Origin: Doris montereyensis
Taxonomy: Eukaryota; Mollusca; Gastropoda; Nudibranchia; Dorididae
Assembly: GCA_037039925.1 (NCBI GenBank)
Contig: JAXRKP010001011.1
Span: forward strand, 68,501 to 132,500
Reading direction: 5' to 3'
Length of the DNA: 64,000 nucleotides
Shown one piece after another: positions 11,601 through 23,808 of this stretch (position 1 is the stretch's first letter; each line of letters starts with the position of its first letter). The translations under genes were made by a program, and so were the position numbers. A model generated the notes under the pieces. The model ran no database searches and was not told the DNA's origin. It saw only the letters and a list, made by a program, of their open reading frames with translations.

Positions 11601-14134
11601 ATCCACTGTCTTCATGCATACATACTGACCAGTTGCACAATGAACATTTTTCTTTCTCTCTCCCTTCGTTTCTCTGTTTGTCTGTCATCTTTCTCTCGCT
11701 CTCATTCAAATCTATTAGACCTCTCAGCAGCATTTGATATCATTGATCACAATATTCTACTGAGGTGCCTTGTAATGAATTACAGGATAACAGACACAGC
11801 ATTAAAATGGTCTCAGTCTTATTTGACTGATCGTCAGCTGATTGATGGTATCTATTTGGATTGTCATTTACTATAATATAGAGTACCACAGGGCTCTATG
11901 CTTGGTCCAGTTTTGTTTACGCTATATACAGCCTTCTGCTTCTGAAATTGCTAAATTTAATCTTGACTATTATTTTTATGCCGATGATACCCAAATTTAC
12001 GGTTCATCATATTTTAATGATTTTGATCAACTTTTTTAGAATTTTGAAAACTGTATTTCATGAGTTAAGGGGAGGAGCGGGTTCTGGGAATGGCATTTTT
12101 GCCGAAAATGGGACAAATCTAGTCTTTCATACTAGTCGAAAGAGCAGTTCATTCCCGTCATAATGATACCATAAAAGAAGCTCAGTATCGATTCTTTGAA
12201 TTTATACAAATTTTTTAGAAACAATACAGGCCTATCTTTCAACACAGCTATTATACAATAAAAGCCAGAAATATTATCTTAAGTACGGCAAGTTGGTACT
12301 CATTTTGATCGCCACAATGAATGCTATCCATAACAATCTTATTTGAGGATCTATTATAAATATTGCCGGAAGTTACGAAACATATTCCACGCACCTATTA
12401 TCGAAAGGCATCGTCTCAAAATGAGTAAAAAGGAACTGGTGCATTTGAAACAGTGTCAATAAGAAGAAGTTGAGAGCCTCTCAAGGTTTTATGATGTTTC
12501 AAAGTATTATCCTACTCTTTTCTTAGGTTCATGGGAGAAAACGTATTCAAATAACAGAAAATAAAAGAAAAATACAAATATCTCAAAATGTCATTTTTGG
12601 ACCGTTTTTTTTCTAACTTAGCTAGCATTTTTTATCTGATTGACTTGAAATTTGGCACATACCTTGCTTTTGATCCATGGAATTAAAGCATGCATACGTT
12701 AGATGTTATTTTGTATACTTTCCGAAAAATGAATTTTTTAGTTGAATAAAATTGCTGTAAATTGTAAACATTTTATACGCAACTTTCAACACACCATAAA
12801 ACTAAAAGTGTGATAGATTCGTCCAAACCCATGCTTTTGTTCTATAGATGTAAATGAAGGAGTGTACCAATTTTGAGACACATCCCAAAATAATTGATGC
12901 AGTTTTTACATTTTGAAAATGTATCTTATTTTTAGCGTCATAAATCCAATATGGTGGCGTTGCCATGGCAACACCCGACAAAATTTCAGTTTCTCAAATT
13001 TTCTCCTCTAACTTAGATACGTAGAACTCAAAAATTGAGGTCCTAGTTGGCTTGCTCTATGGGTTTTCAAAATGGCTTTCAGAACCAGCTCCTCCCTTTA
13101 AAGAATGGATGAATGAAAACAAAAATTGATGTTGAATGAAGAAAACACTGATTTGATTGTCATAGGTAGTGCAAAATCTTGGAAAGGAATATCTCAAACC
13201 AGTCTAAAAAATGGAGACAAAACCATTGAATTCTCTGATACAGTCAAGAACCTTGGTGTTTATTTTGAAAATGATATGTCCATGTCTCACACTATAAATC
13301 ACACTATCCGTAACATTTATTTTGACATTCAACATTTGGAAAATAAGATCTTATTCCACCAAAAAACTGCCATTCTGTTAGTAAATGCTCTTATTTTATC
13401 CAAATTAGACTATTGCAATTCCCTCTTTTCTGGAATATCCCAAACAAATATTAAGAGACTTCAGCTGACACAAAATAATGCAGCTAGATTCGCTCTCAAC
13501 AAAAAGAAAAATGATCACGTCACACCAATCTTGAAGACTCTACACTGGCTATCAGTAGAGAAAAGAATTAAATATAAGTTGGCAACGGTCTGCCGTGATA
13601 GCATGCATAACACAGGACCATCTTACATTTTAGACATGCTCACACTATATGTTTCATCACAAAGTCTCAAATCATCAGTGGATACCTTAAAATTTCAAAT
13701 CCCTAGAACTGAATTAAAATCTCTAGGTGAACGGTCCTTCTCTTACACAGCTCCTAAAATCTGCGACAGTCTCCCAAATCAGTTAGGCAATTGAAGAAAA
13801 CATTTAAAATGTCATTTTTTTATAAATTAAGTTTCATTGATCCTATGAAGTATCTTAACGCATTTATTTTTATATTTGATGTAATGTTTTCATTGTTTAT
13901 TCATACCATGCTTTTATCGTTTAAAAAATAAATATGTGTAAATAGAATAGTATCTTTGTTTTACATGCTGCTTTATATTTTATGTCTATGAGTCCTATGT
14001 TAACCGTTTTAACTTTTCAATCTTGTAAAGCACATAGAGCTTATTTCCACAATGGATAGAATGGCTATAACAATGTTATTTATTGTTATTTATTATTATT
14101 ATTAAATCTCTGTCTGTCTGTTGTCTTCTCTCTT

Positions 14135-14224
<90 letters not shown>

Positions 14225-17200
14225 ATCTCTCTCTCTCTCTTTCTCTCTAATCCAGAGGTAAGGTATCAGTCTCTCAACCAAAATTTCATTGGATTAAGAT
14301 CTGACGGTTGAAAAAAGATTATTGAGTTTTCTCAAGTAAAACCTACTATCCTGGTCCAGGTAGGTGGATTGACACCTAGTACTATCAGAGACAGACGATT
14401 AGAAGGAGGTCCCATATCCAGATCACAACACTCTGTGCAAGTTAAAGATCCCTTGACTAACTGTTTACAGTGCAGTTCGGGCAAAGTTAAAATTCGTACC
14501 AAAAACCCTTGAGATCACATTAATTGTGGGTGAAAATCAAATCAAATAAAAAACTCTCTTGTTCACTAATTCACACTTCCCAGTTCACTCACTCACTCTC
14601 TTACCGTACTCTTGGAAGGAGTCTTGCAGAGCTAAATAACCTGTTTGATCTTCACACATTCTTTATTTTCATGATATCCCCAGTCACATCACAAGAACTG
14701 CTCAGTACCCCCATCCATGCAGTGTTCTACCCCAACAGCCCATGATTCTTAGTTATGGCCTGGCTGGATTGCCCGATAGAATACCGCCTCATCTTGAACT
14801 ACGTCAAAATAAGCAACTTGTACCTGCCAATCCATATTTAAACACAGGTTAGTGTTATTTTTCTTTCTTCCATTCATGTTGTCTTTTTGTTTCTTCTTTT
14901 TTATCCTGTTATTAAAAAAGTAAGATAGACAAAAATCTGTTGATTTAAGACAAACGCCTTAAAACTAAACCATCAGTGTAAGTTTTTAAAATTTCATGTC
15001 TCTTTTATTCCATGTTTTCATCCTTTAGAACACTTAAAAGACAGACTTGACAACAAAAAATAACAATTATTAAACAAGAAAAATCTGCCTAAGAATGAAG
15101 GTGTTTGCTTGTTTTTGGCTACAAGATTGGGATCCAGTCAAGAGCATAGACCTTGTCGTTTTAGAATCCAGATTTCCATCTCACAACTTGAAACTCCTGA
15201 GGAACACATAACTATGAATGATTCAATTTGCAGACACAAAATTGAGCTTTACTTTGAATGCCACCACTGTTTTACTCTCTTTTTTTTTATTATCCAGTCT
15301 GACGAGGAATCTACCTTAACTTATTTTTAAAGTGAAGTAGGGCAAATTTAGACTTAAGAATCCCCTTTATTTTTAATTCTTTAGGATTGGCTGAAAGGTT
15401 GAGGCTTCTACATGTAAATTTGTTTGTTCTGATGATATGAAAAATGTTGTTGAGCTCTCATCAGCTCTCATTGAACCCTGTTACATGTGTTTTTAGCTGT
15501 CAACCAGTACATAAAAAACATATTTAGTATGTTTTTAAAAATATATTTACTTTGAAAAGTATGTATTTGAGGGTTAACCACTTTTTAAAAAAGAATCTCT
15601 TAGTTAACGACAGAGACTCAGAGAAATTGGGGTGAAAGTCGAGATATGCCATTCTGAAATGACAATATACTTATTTACCCTAAAAGGGACTAATTGAAGT
15701 TAAATTATTATTTTTTCTGGAATATTACAGGCTGTCTTGCAGGTTCGAAGTAGTTTTTGCAGTCAGTTTTTCGATTTGAAAAGGCTGGCAGCTATGTGTA
15801 TTTATTCCACAAATCACCATTAACATTTTCTTTTCACAGAGATTCCTGAATGGCTCATTGTTTTTTCCAAAGCTCCACAAGAGCATGATCATAAATTAAA
15901 GGTTGGTGTTATGTTTATAAATGTGGGAGATTAATTTTGAAATATCTTTCATTCATGAAGAAATCAAGGAATTTTAGTTGATTGTTACAGCTTTACTAAA
16001 ATAGGGTTGTCATTTAAACATATCGATGGTGAAAGTTGCAAACCATGTAAGTGTAAAATTAGTGACACCCCTTTTTTTGCTTTTTTTACCATTAGGAAGC
16101 CCTTATGCTTTGTCTAGTTAGGATTCTGTGGCACAATAGCCAATAGAAACCGACATAATAATCCTTGTATGGTATGCCTATTGGGTCTACTTTTGGACGC
16201 TTGCATACTGTGTATGTCTGTGAAAATAGATTAAAATGTGCAGTATCTTTTTCTTTGATTTTCTCTAAAGATCCAAAAGTTGGACTTACACGGTTTGCGA
16301 CTTTAACCGTCAATATCCTGTTTCTGTCAAACTCTCTTTCCTGAGTGTACTTTATCTTTTCTTCACTGTTTTCCATCCCCATTAAATCATGTGTGAAATA
16401 CTATTGATGCCTTTTTACAACAATTGAAAGGCTAGCTTAATTGTGTATGTATATGTATTCTGCATATTTGTTAGGATAGATTTTAAATTTGGATTGTTTG
16501 ACATTAGACACATGTATCATTCTTCTGAATGGAATACAATTTACATTTTTGTGAGAGGATGAAAGTATTTTGATATGAGAATCAAATAACAAATTAATGT
16601 TTCTATTTAGCAATTGCTTTCATTTCTACCAAGATTGTTATATACTTGAATAAGGAAAAGGTTTTAATGCAAATAATATGATGCCTTTCAATATTAATTT
16701 TGTATAAAGAGAGGAACAATGTTCCTCTAAGCTGTACACCAGTGAGAAAAGGTGGGCCAAGTTGAGAAATGTGTATATAAACACCTGTAAATTTTGTTTT
16801 GTTTGTTTCACGTTTATTCTCATGCACACAGTACAGATTATTTGTCAAACTGCACAACACTAAAAAATGTACATGCACAGACTAGAAAAAAATTAAAGGG
16901 AACATTGAAAAGGAATTGTAATTTCATGCAGATTTTGGTTGCTGTGTTATGAATGTACTCATAAAATGTTTTTGACTTTCACTCTTTCAGTGGGAACTGT
17001 TCAAATTAAATCAACTCGAAAATTTTGCCGCCTTACTGATACGATTGTATAAACAGGATTTGGAGCACATAGTGATGAGCTATGAGAGGTATAGAATTGC
17101 TTTAAACCGTGAATTGGAAAGAAGGAAGAAAGAAAAGCAACAACAGCATCAGCAATTAGCAATAACCAATGTGCCATACCAGCCATCTTTAGTCCAGCAG

Positions 17201-17368
17201 CAGTTCTCTCAGTTGCACCAGCAAACGTCTCAATCTCACATAAGTCACATGCATCGACTTCAAGCACAGTATCAACAACCCCTTCCGCAACCATCAAACG
17301 ATCAACCCAACGGCACACAACAAACACAGCATGTTCTCCTCACACAAAATATTGAAACCAAAGTATGA
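8656..17368 (+). CDS. SAV1: Salvador (SAV1) WW/SARAH scaffold protein, 7 coding exons
   Basis: Scaffold of the Hippo kinase cassette that binds Hippo/MST through its SARAH domain. Exons: 8656-8782 (ATG at 8687, [13 protein letters not shown], after an AG acceptor that implies an upstream non-coding exon), 9355-10098, 10551-10855, 11079-11268, 14684-14847, 15840-15901 and 16991-17368 (TGA). WW1 is in exon 4 ([26 protein letters not shown]). WW2 ([19 protein letters not shown] then [12 protein letters not shown]) is split by intron 4. LVPANPY and EIPEW are family landmarks. SARAH begins [12 protein letters not shown] and runs through [21 protein letters not shown] Gln-rich tail follows. The protein is about 646 residues against 383 in human, mostly because of a long Q/S/P-rich N-terminal part in exons 2-3. 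One base seems missing from the C-run 8768-8772 (restores PPLLRN at the join) and from the A-run 10606-10607. Without these the frame breaks. Confidence 0.95.
8945..9232 (-). mobile_element. tRNA-derived SINE, family A, copy 1
   Basis: Shares a body with four other copies: TTCCTTCAAGGCCC at one end, then GGTGATAAT, ACGCAGG and TTTTCCAAGGAACACAACG. Read on the minus strand the head is GTGGCCGAGCAATTAGGCTG, which resembles the start and A box of a Leu/Ser-type tRNA. It sits in SAV1 intron 1, antisense to the gene. Confidence 0.8.
11700..14105 (+). mobile_element. CR1/L2-like LINE fragment, split by a TTAA-type insertion
   Basis: Reverse-transcriptase remains in SAV1 intron 4. Recognisable RT blocks are [17 protein letters not shown], then [16 protein letters not shown] and [11 protein letters not shown] before the insertion at 12065. 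After it come [19 protein letters not shown] and a 222-residue stretch (13126-13794) with [28 protein letters not shown] and [16 protein letters not shown]. These are established motifs of the RT and thumb of Jockey-group non-LTR elements. A 3' UTR with TGTAAAGCACATAGAGC and a terminal TTATT/ATT tail ends near 14105. The 5' end, including the endonuclease, is missing and there are stops and frameshifts, so the copy is dead. Confidence 0.88.
12069..13097. mobile_element. TTAA-type non-autonomous element, copy 2 (complete, 1029 bp)
   Basis: Flanked on both sides by TTAA (12065-12068 and 13098-13101), a duplicated target within the LINE ORF. Termini are inverted: GGGGAGGAGCGGGTTCTG on the left, and the right end read inward begins AGGGAGGAGCTGGTTCTG. 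The interior has no convincing transposase frame. TTAA target duplication is the hallmark of the piggyBac superfamily, so this is inferred to be a piggyBac-type MITE. The TIR sequence itself is not one I recognise. Confidence 0.85.
14122..14250. repeat. (TC)n microsatellite
   Basis: Long, almost pure TC run directly after the LINE tail in SAV1 intron 4. Confidence 0.95.
14250..14550 (+). mobile_element. SINE-like repeat, family B, copy 2 (longest)
   Basis: Starts with TCCAGAGGTAAGGTATCAG, matching the head of the 43.9-kb copy (TCCAGAGGCAAGGTGTCGG). It continues through the shared body and ends in an A-rich tail, AAATCAAATCAAATAAAA. It lies about 135 bases before SAV1 exon 5. Confidence 0.7.
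15597..15795 (+). repeat. Interspersed repeat family C, copy 1
   Basis: Shares with 25487-25732 the blocks GTTAACGACAGA, TCAGAGAAATTGGGGT, AGTTAAATTA and GTTTTTCGATTTGAAAA, in the same order and spacing. It lies just upstream of SAV1 exon 6. Element type unknown. Confidence 0.6.
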
Positions 17369-20300
17369 AATTGAGTGATTTGTCCATACGATACAGTATT
17401 GTGTTCATGGGTCACACTGAATCAAGTGTTGAAGTTGAAGCGAAGTTTCTTTTCCCAAATGGCATATGCCTAAGTATATTTTAATATATATACATTTTGA
17501 TTGCTGAATATTTATTGCCTTGAACATGGTTTTAATTTGTTTTTGTTGTTGGATTTTTTACATTTTTTTTATGTGACTGGGGGAAGGGAGGTGAGGGATT
17601 GTTAATACATCTACTTTTTAATGCAAATAAATTTATTAGTTTGTTAGATGCTTATGTTTTGTGAGCAAGCAATTTAAAAAACATGCTAAGCGAGTTAATA
17701 ATACTTTTTAGATATTTTGTCTTCAATGTAACGGAGGAAGGAGGTTATTGAAATCCATGATTTTTATGTAAAAAGCAATGTAATTTTTAGCATTTTGACT
17801 CACACACAGAAAACTGGTTATTTATTTTAAAATCTATTCTTCTGAACAATAATGAAGAGGTGATCATTTAATATATGTTGATCAACACACATCTTATAAG
17901 GATAAGAGATGTAAGGTCTCTATGTCTCAAAAAATTATCACCGAAAATGAGGATAGGATCAAGAATAGCTGAGACAGATTTAAAAAAAAAAAAATGAAGG
18001 AGAAAATAAGTCAGGCTGATTACCTGTATGGATCGTCATAATCCCAAGTAAATGTATAAGTTGATACTGTTTTTATATCATCATTTCATACAAGCTCTAA
18101 AGCAGTTGTAAAAACAGTTATTTTAGATGTACACCAGTTCCCTAATGAGAATTCAAATGGTGACTAACAAAATAAGTAATACATTCATTAACATTGATTC
18201 CCAAATCATTCAAAACTGCTGTGCTATTATTTACTTTCATTTTATTTTTGTAAATTTGATTTGTGCAAGATGTAAATACTTTGAGGAGACATTTTTTTGT
18301 ACACATTTGTGTGGCAATGAGGGAAAATCTGTTAAAGCAATCTTTTCTTTTGAGTTCCCCTCCTTACCTTATCTTTCTTTTGGACACATGTATTAATTGG
18401 TACTACTTACTTTAATAGTAATGTCATTGATTTTTATTTTTTTTAAATCATACAGAACGAAAGATTCAAAAGTGCCAGTGAAGGGCAAATCATGACTTGT
18501 TTTAGGTTTGACAATATATGGATAGAGACATTGTAGTAATCATAGATCCTTGTGAAGGGAATGTCGTTTCTGTTTCAACTAGGTGCAAAAGTTTAAAGTT
18601 TCACAGAATTTCATGTAAAATTCTTATTTTTGTGCACTTGGTATAGTGTGCTGTTTACTCCACAATAGGCACAAATGATTTTATTCAATTTCAAAGCGGA
18701 GAGGAAAGTATGCAAGTGGGTGGAGTGAGAATGACAGAATGGATTAAATGAATGTTAACCTGTAACAAGATAAGGAAAATGTTTTTGAAATCATTAGTAA
18801 AGCTGCTTACTAGTTAAGTGATGACAAATTTAGAAAAGAATATTCATCATGCACCAAATCATTTTTATTAGGCCACAAGAAAAGTCCAAAGAGATGGTTC
18901 AACAAAGGAATGAAAGAATGGTGAAGCAAAGTAGTGTGTGATGAGTAAAATATATGCATTCTCTATAAAGCTTGAATGTTCCACCACATGACCAATTATT
19001 CTAGGTAGCATTTTAAAAAGAAAGCATGCAGGTTTCACGTTTTGTGGTTATGAGTTTGTTATCTTCAGTGATTATTTTGAATTTTTTTTGGGGGGTTTTG
19101 TTATTGAAAATCTTAATCTGCCATAGAAAGAATTAGGGAATTTTGTTATATGATAAACATCTCCACTTATATCTGTCTCATCAGTAAAAAATGTGAAATC
19201 CATGTTGACTAACAGTAATGAACACTGTCCTGTCGGCCGAAGTTAAATTTATGTGAATAAAAAGATGAACATGCAGAATCTCAGATTAAAAGTGAGGAAA
19301 TAGTGAAAATAGCCAAGAATATTTATCATGAGTAAGATGAAAACGATGGGCTTCTACTTCCTCACGTCTTCCCTGGAGCTACAGCGCCATCATTTTTGGC
19401 CAGTGAATTGTCAGTAATATGTTATGTCACCTGCTATCTGACTGGGTTTAGATGGACATCTAAACCTAAGCATATACTCATAGGCATTGGACAGTCATAG
19501 TCTATGATTTGTGTTTGAAATACATCTAGTCATGTTAAGGACATGTTATGAAACCTAGTGAAATGATTGCATGTATGAGGCTAGAAGTACAGGATTCAGT
19601 TATGTTATATTTAAATCTGAGTGAAACATCTTGATAAGATTGAAAGCTAGAATTCTAATGAATCATACTGATGTGTAATTCAAGGGGAAAAAAAAACTTG
19701 TCTACATTTTGTCCATGCTTTAAGTAAAGTCTATAAAAAATGTTAATCTCAGTATTCTCATTGGTGATGGCTTAAAGATATTGAGCTAATTTGTTGGAAG
19801 TTCAATTTTGTGTGGCTTCACTTGTTACATGACTATTGAACATGAACTAAATTTAATTTACATTGTAGCTCTTTTTCTTAGGTAGTTGGGTTCAAGATCG
19901 AACTTTCAAATGTAATTTTAAGTAATGTGTTATAGCTAAATATAGCATAAAGAAAAAGATGGTTGTGCCTAAAACGTGTGTCATAAGCATCAATTCGGTT
20001 TCTTAGATAATGACATTAACAGTCAACATCACCATGCCTGATCCATCGCAGTTTGTTTCTAAGTTATATAGATCATAAGATGATCATATAAATATCACTT
20101 TATGCATCATCTTATTTGTGCCTTTGGTATTCTTCTCCTATATATGCACTTTTATCTCCACATAGATTCTTAAATTTTTGTTATTATCCATAAATAATGT
20201 TGCAATGCACATGACATTAATACTGTATTATTGCAAAGAGCATTCCCCATGAATTTGGGTGGTTCTGTCCTAAATCATTAATTATATGCATCAGTGCTGA

Positions 20301-22392
20301 TCAAACATTTTTTTACATTTATGTAAATGAAAGCCTCTTTACCTTGGAAAGTATGTAATTTTTAAAAGGTATGTTTGAATGTTTAAAAAAAAAATTGTAT
20401 GTCAAAATTGAGCCCTGAACTTGTGGACGTTGACTTTGTGTTTTGATCCTACTCAAAGTTTTTCGTTTTATAGTTATGTATGTGTATTTTCATGAAGGTT
20501 AAAACACTCTAACCTGCATGTCTTCCTCTTATTCCCTTTCATGGTATACATCTGGTCAGGGTCAGTCTATGGTATCGAGAAAGAGTTGGGTTTTTTTTTA
20601 AGAATGTATTTTTTATGATAATTTCTTAGAATTGTCAGTCCATCCTACATTTTATAATGCAATTATACAATTTTCTTTAAAAAAATTTTTTTTACACAAT
20701 GGTTATAATTGTTCTTATGTTTCTACACAGGCTCTAATATTTGTAAAGGCTTGATAAATATACATTTACAAAAAGAATGCTTCGAAGGAAAAAAGAAAAT
20801 GATAATGGTGATTGGAATCAAGAGAAATAAAATTTTGTTTTAGTTAACATTCTTTTCTTTAGCCTGAAATTTAGGGAATTGATACTGTTGATATTTTTGT
20901 AGTTTTACTGTGAAACTACTTGCAAATTTCTTTTTTTTATTACCACGTTTACAAGAAGATTCTTTGTGATGACATTATCTTAAAGACATTAGATATCACA
21001 ATGATAATTACTGTATGCTGTTACTACCACCATGCAATTGGTTGAGTACATTTTAGGCAATTATGTCATGGTTTGAAAAACATAGAAATATGCTACATTT
21101 AAAGAAAATTAATACAGGACTGTTTTTAAAACATGTCTTTAAATGTATTTTGTCTAAAAGTTATGTCAAACAATTGAGGAAGCTGAGTATACATCATGAT
21201 GAAAAAAAAAAAGCTTCCTTTATAGTTTTTGTAAATGAACTATGAATGAAGTTTGTGGCCTTAAAGAATATGTCAGGAAGAAAAATGGCTCGAAGTGATT
21301 TTTAATGCTTTGTGCTTGCACTGTTCCCTCCATGAAGAAGTAGGGACTTTCAGAAAATGAATTGTTGCCTGTATTAATGATAACATTGTCATTTTAGAAT
21401 TACTGGTTGTGAATGTGGTGGTATGTCATTGAAGCGTGAGCAAGATTACTTTGTCATTGTCTGTGTCTAAGAGAGTTTTGAATAGGCTTAAGGATACTTT
21501 TGTTTATCCATGTACATTGTTAGCAGTGATCTCAACAGGTAGGAAGCAATTTTCTAATTTTGTCTGGACAACTCTTCTAATAGCCTTAAGTTCTTGCATG
21601 GGTTCAACATTGGTATTTGAGATATTTGTGCATTTCCTGAAAGATTAGAAATGAGATCCTGCCTTCCATAGTTTTAAATGAGAATGGAGTAAGTCAATCA
21701 CAAGACGCCTGCTGTTGCAATTTGTGAGATGTGCTAGTTTGTGAGCTGAGTTAACCCTCAATTACTTTGATCAGAGTTTTGCCATGCATTTGTTCTCATT
21801 CCTTCAAGGTCTAGACAAGTGGTTCCCAAAGTACGAAAAGATTAGGTTCTTGGTGGGGCCGTGGGAAGGGATGGAAGTAGGAAAGAAACAAGGGCCATTC
21901 ATGGTGTGAGTGGTTGTGGGCATGTAGCTATTTTAAATTTACATAGGTGTTTATGTGTTCCTCCACATGTATGTTTTCAAGTGGGTCTTGATGTTGGCAA
22001 GCTGATGCAAGATGACAGTACAGTAAAATGCCTAGATATTAGTATTCATTTCATGGACCATGCTGTCAGCTTTTTTCAACTGTTTAGTGGAGTGAAAGAA
22101 TAGGTCATAGATTCATATTTTCTTGAATTTGTGTGTTGTTTGGTAACAAAATGAACAAAATCGGTAATATACTCTAGTACTGACATTACTGACGTATTGC
22201 TCCCCAAGAATTGAGGATTGGGGTGGAACTGTATGAAACCATGAACTGTGATATAAATGTTATATACACATATGTATATAGTTTTTTTTTACGTTATGAA
22301 TGTTTTTATTTGGAAGGGTTGTGGAGATAGTGTTTTTGGATACACCACTTTTTAAAAAAAATAGTGTTTCCTTCTGAAGAATCGTACATGTA
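17369..22392. other. Gene-free AT-rich stretch after SAV1
   Basis: Contains the SAV1 3' UTR at its start. The only ORFs are short and show no family motifs. Exon-like blocks flanked by splice signals were not found. Confidence 0.5.
17626..17631 (+). terminator. Possible poly(A) signal of SAV1
   Basis: AATAAA occurs about 260 bases after the SAV1 stop codon and is the first canonical hexamer noticed in the 3' flank. Other AATAAA motifs lie further on (for example near 20826), so a longer 3' UTR is possible. Confidence 0.4.
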
Positions 22393-23444
22393 CCATATGT
22401 TTCAAAATTAAGTGGTCATTTTCAAATGGTTACAAAATCTCTTATAGGCTGTAAATGTGATACATATCAAAAGAAAGGTGGTTCAAATATATTTTGATTT
22501 ATGTTGGGTTTTTTTTACGTGAATCATGGATTGTCCCAATATAACGCTAAAGGTCAAATGGGTCATATTCAGAAGCACAAAAAACGTAACAAAAGTTTTT
22601 CAGCTAAATCTTGTTTAGATTGATTGCCTTAAAAGGTTAACAAAATCGATAAATTCAAATACAAAAACGTAAAGATAAATTTCAAGCTTTTACTTCGACT
22701 GTCCTTAGAGTTTTAATTTATCAATGCTCAAAGGGTGCCGGCCTTTTTGTTGTTAACCGCTTAATGAAATATTGAATAGTGCATTTGCACATGTCTGCCG
22801 TTATTGTCCTTGTTACTCATTTGATTTCTTCCCTTTAGTTCGGCGTTTTGAGAAATCTATAGAAGAAAACGTCAAGAGGCTTCGGATTGGGTGAATGCTG
22901 AGTCCATCTCCAATTGAAATTGTGTGTGACTTGAAATTAGTCCGTCTCCAAATGTGTTGTGCAGAAAATCAATCGTTTTGTTCACTGTATGCTGAAACCA
23001 CTCATTGATAGGGTTGGTACATTTCTTATTCAGTGAAGCAATGAATTTACGTACGACCTGTCTAATTTTCCTGATCAACATTAACTGTATTCCCATGCTG
23101 ATCCTCGAACAAAAAGGAGTTGATAATCCCCAAATGGCTTTTCATTAACAAAATTTGACTTGGTTTTGCTCCAGTATACAACTTAGTTTTAGGTCGGGAT
23201 CAACACTCAATGTGCTTTGTTGGTTCTGTTTTCACTTTTTGTGTCATTATCGTTGACAAGCTGTGAAATATCGTAACATTTTCATTCATAGTTTTCGCCA
23301 TAGTTCTTAGAATGCATATTCTTTACCTTGATATTGGACATCAAATAAAATGTACTTATATCACATTTCCACTGATACCAAATATAACTTGCATTAAAAA
23401 GTTGTTAGCAATAGAAAATGGCCACTTAATTTTGAAACAATCTG
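22393..23444 (-). mobile_element. Mariner/IS630-type DNA transposon with relict transposase (1052 bp)
   Basis: Flanked by TA (22391-22392 and 23445-23446). Terminal inverted repeats share TGTTTCAAAATTAAGTGG (22398-22415; inverted at 23422-23439), extending to about 31 bp with mismatches. On the minus strand between about 23060 and 22860 lies a broken transposase C-terminal part: a TVNKTIDFLHNTFGDGLIS stretch, then after a frame change WTQHSPNPKPLDVFFYRFLK. This matches the W..HSPD..PLDFFLW..LK pattern, containing the last catalytic Asp, of mariner-like transposases. Confidence 0.75.
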
Positions 23445-23513
23445 TATTACTATCGACATCATGAATTCATTTAATGTAAACAGTGGTTGTGAACATCTTT
23501 CACACTGTAAATA

Positions 23514-23808
23514 AAGTAAAATTAAGTTCTTCCAAGGCCATTACGGCCCATAGAGCTGGAGATTACCTGTTTCTATGGCGTGAAGCGGAACAAGTGATAA
23601 TAATCACCTCCTGGACAGGACGCTAGTCTGATGCAGGTTTTACTCCCAAGCTAATGCTTGTACCCATTTTGCATTTGGGTCAAGTGAGGCAAATTCTGGT
23701 TAAGTGTCTTAAGAGTGAGGAACACAACGTCGGGCTTGGCTTTGCCAGGATTCGAACCCATGACCCTCATGATCCCCAACGCCACTTTTCTACACTGCGG
23801 AAGACTAA
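23514..23808 (-). mobile_element. tRNA-derived SINE, family A, copy 2
   Basis: Same order of blocks as the other copies: TTCCAAGGCCATTACGGCCC, GTGAAGCGGAACAAGTGATA, ACGCTAGTCTGATGCAGG, GAACACAACGTCGG and AGGATTCGAACCCATGACC. The last block, inverted, is the B box (GGGTTCGAATCCT). Confidence 0.85.
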
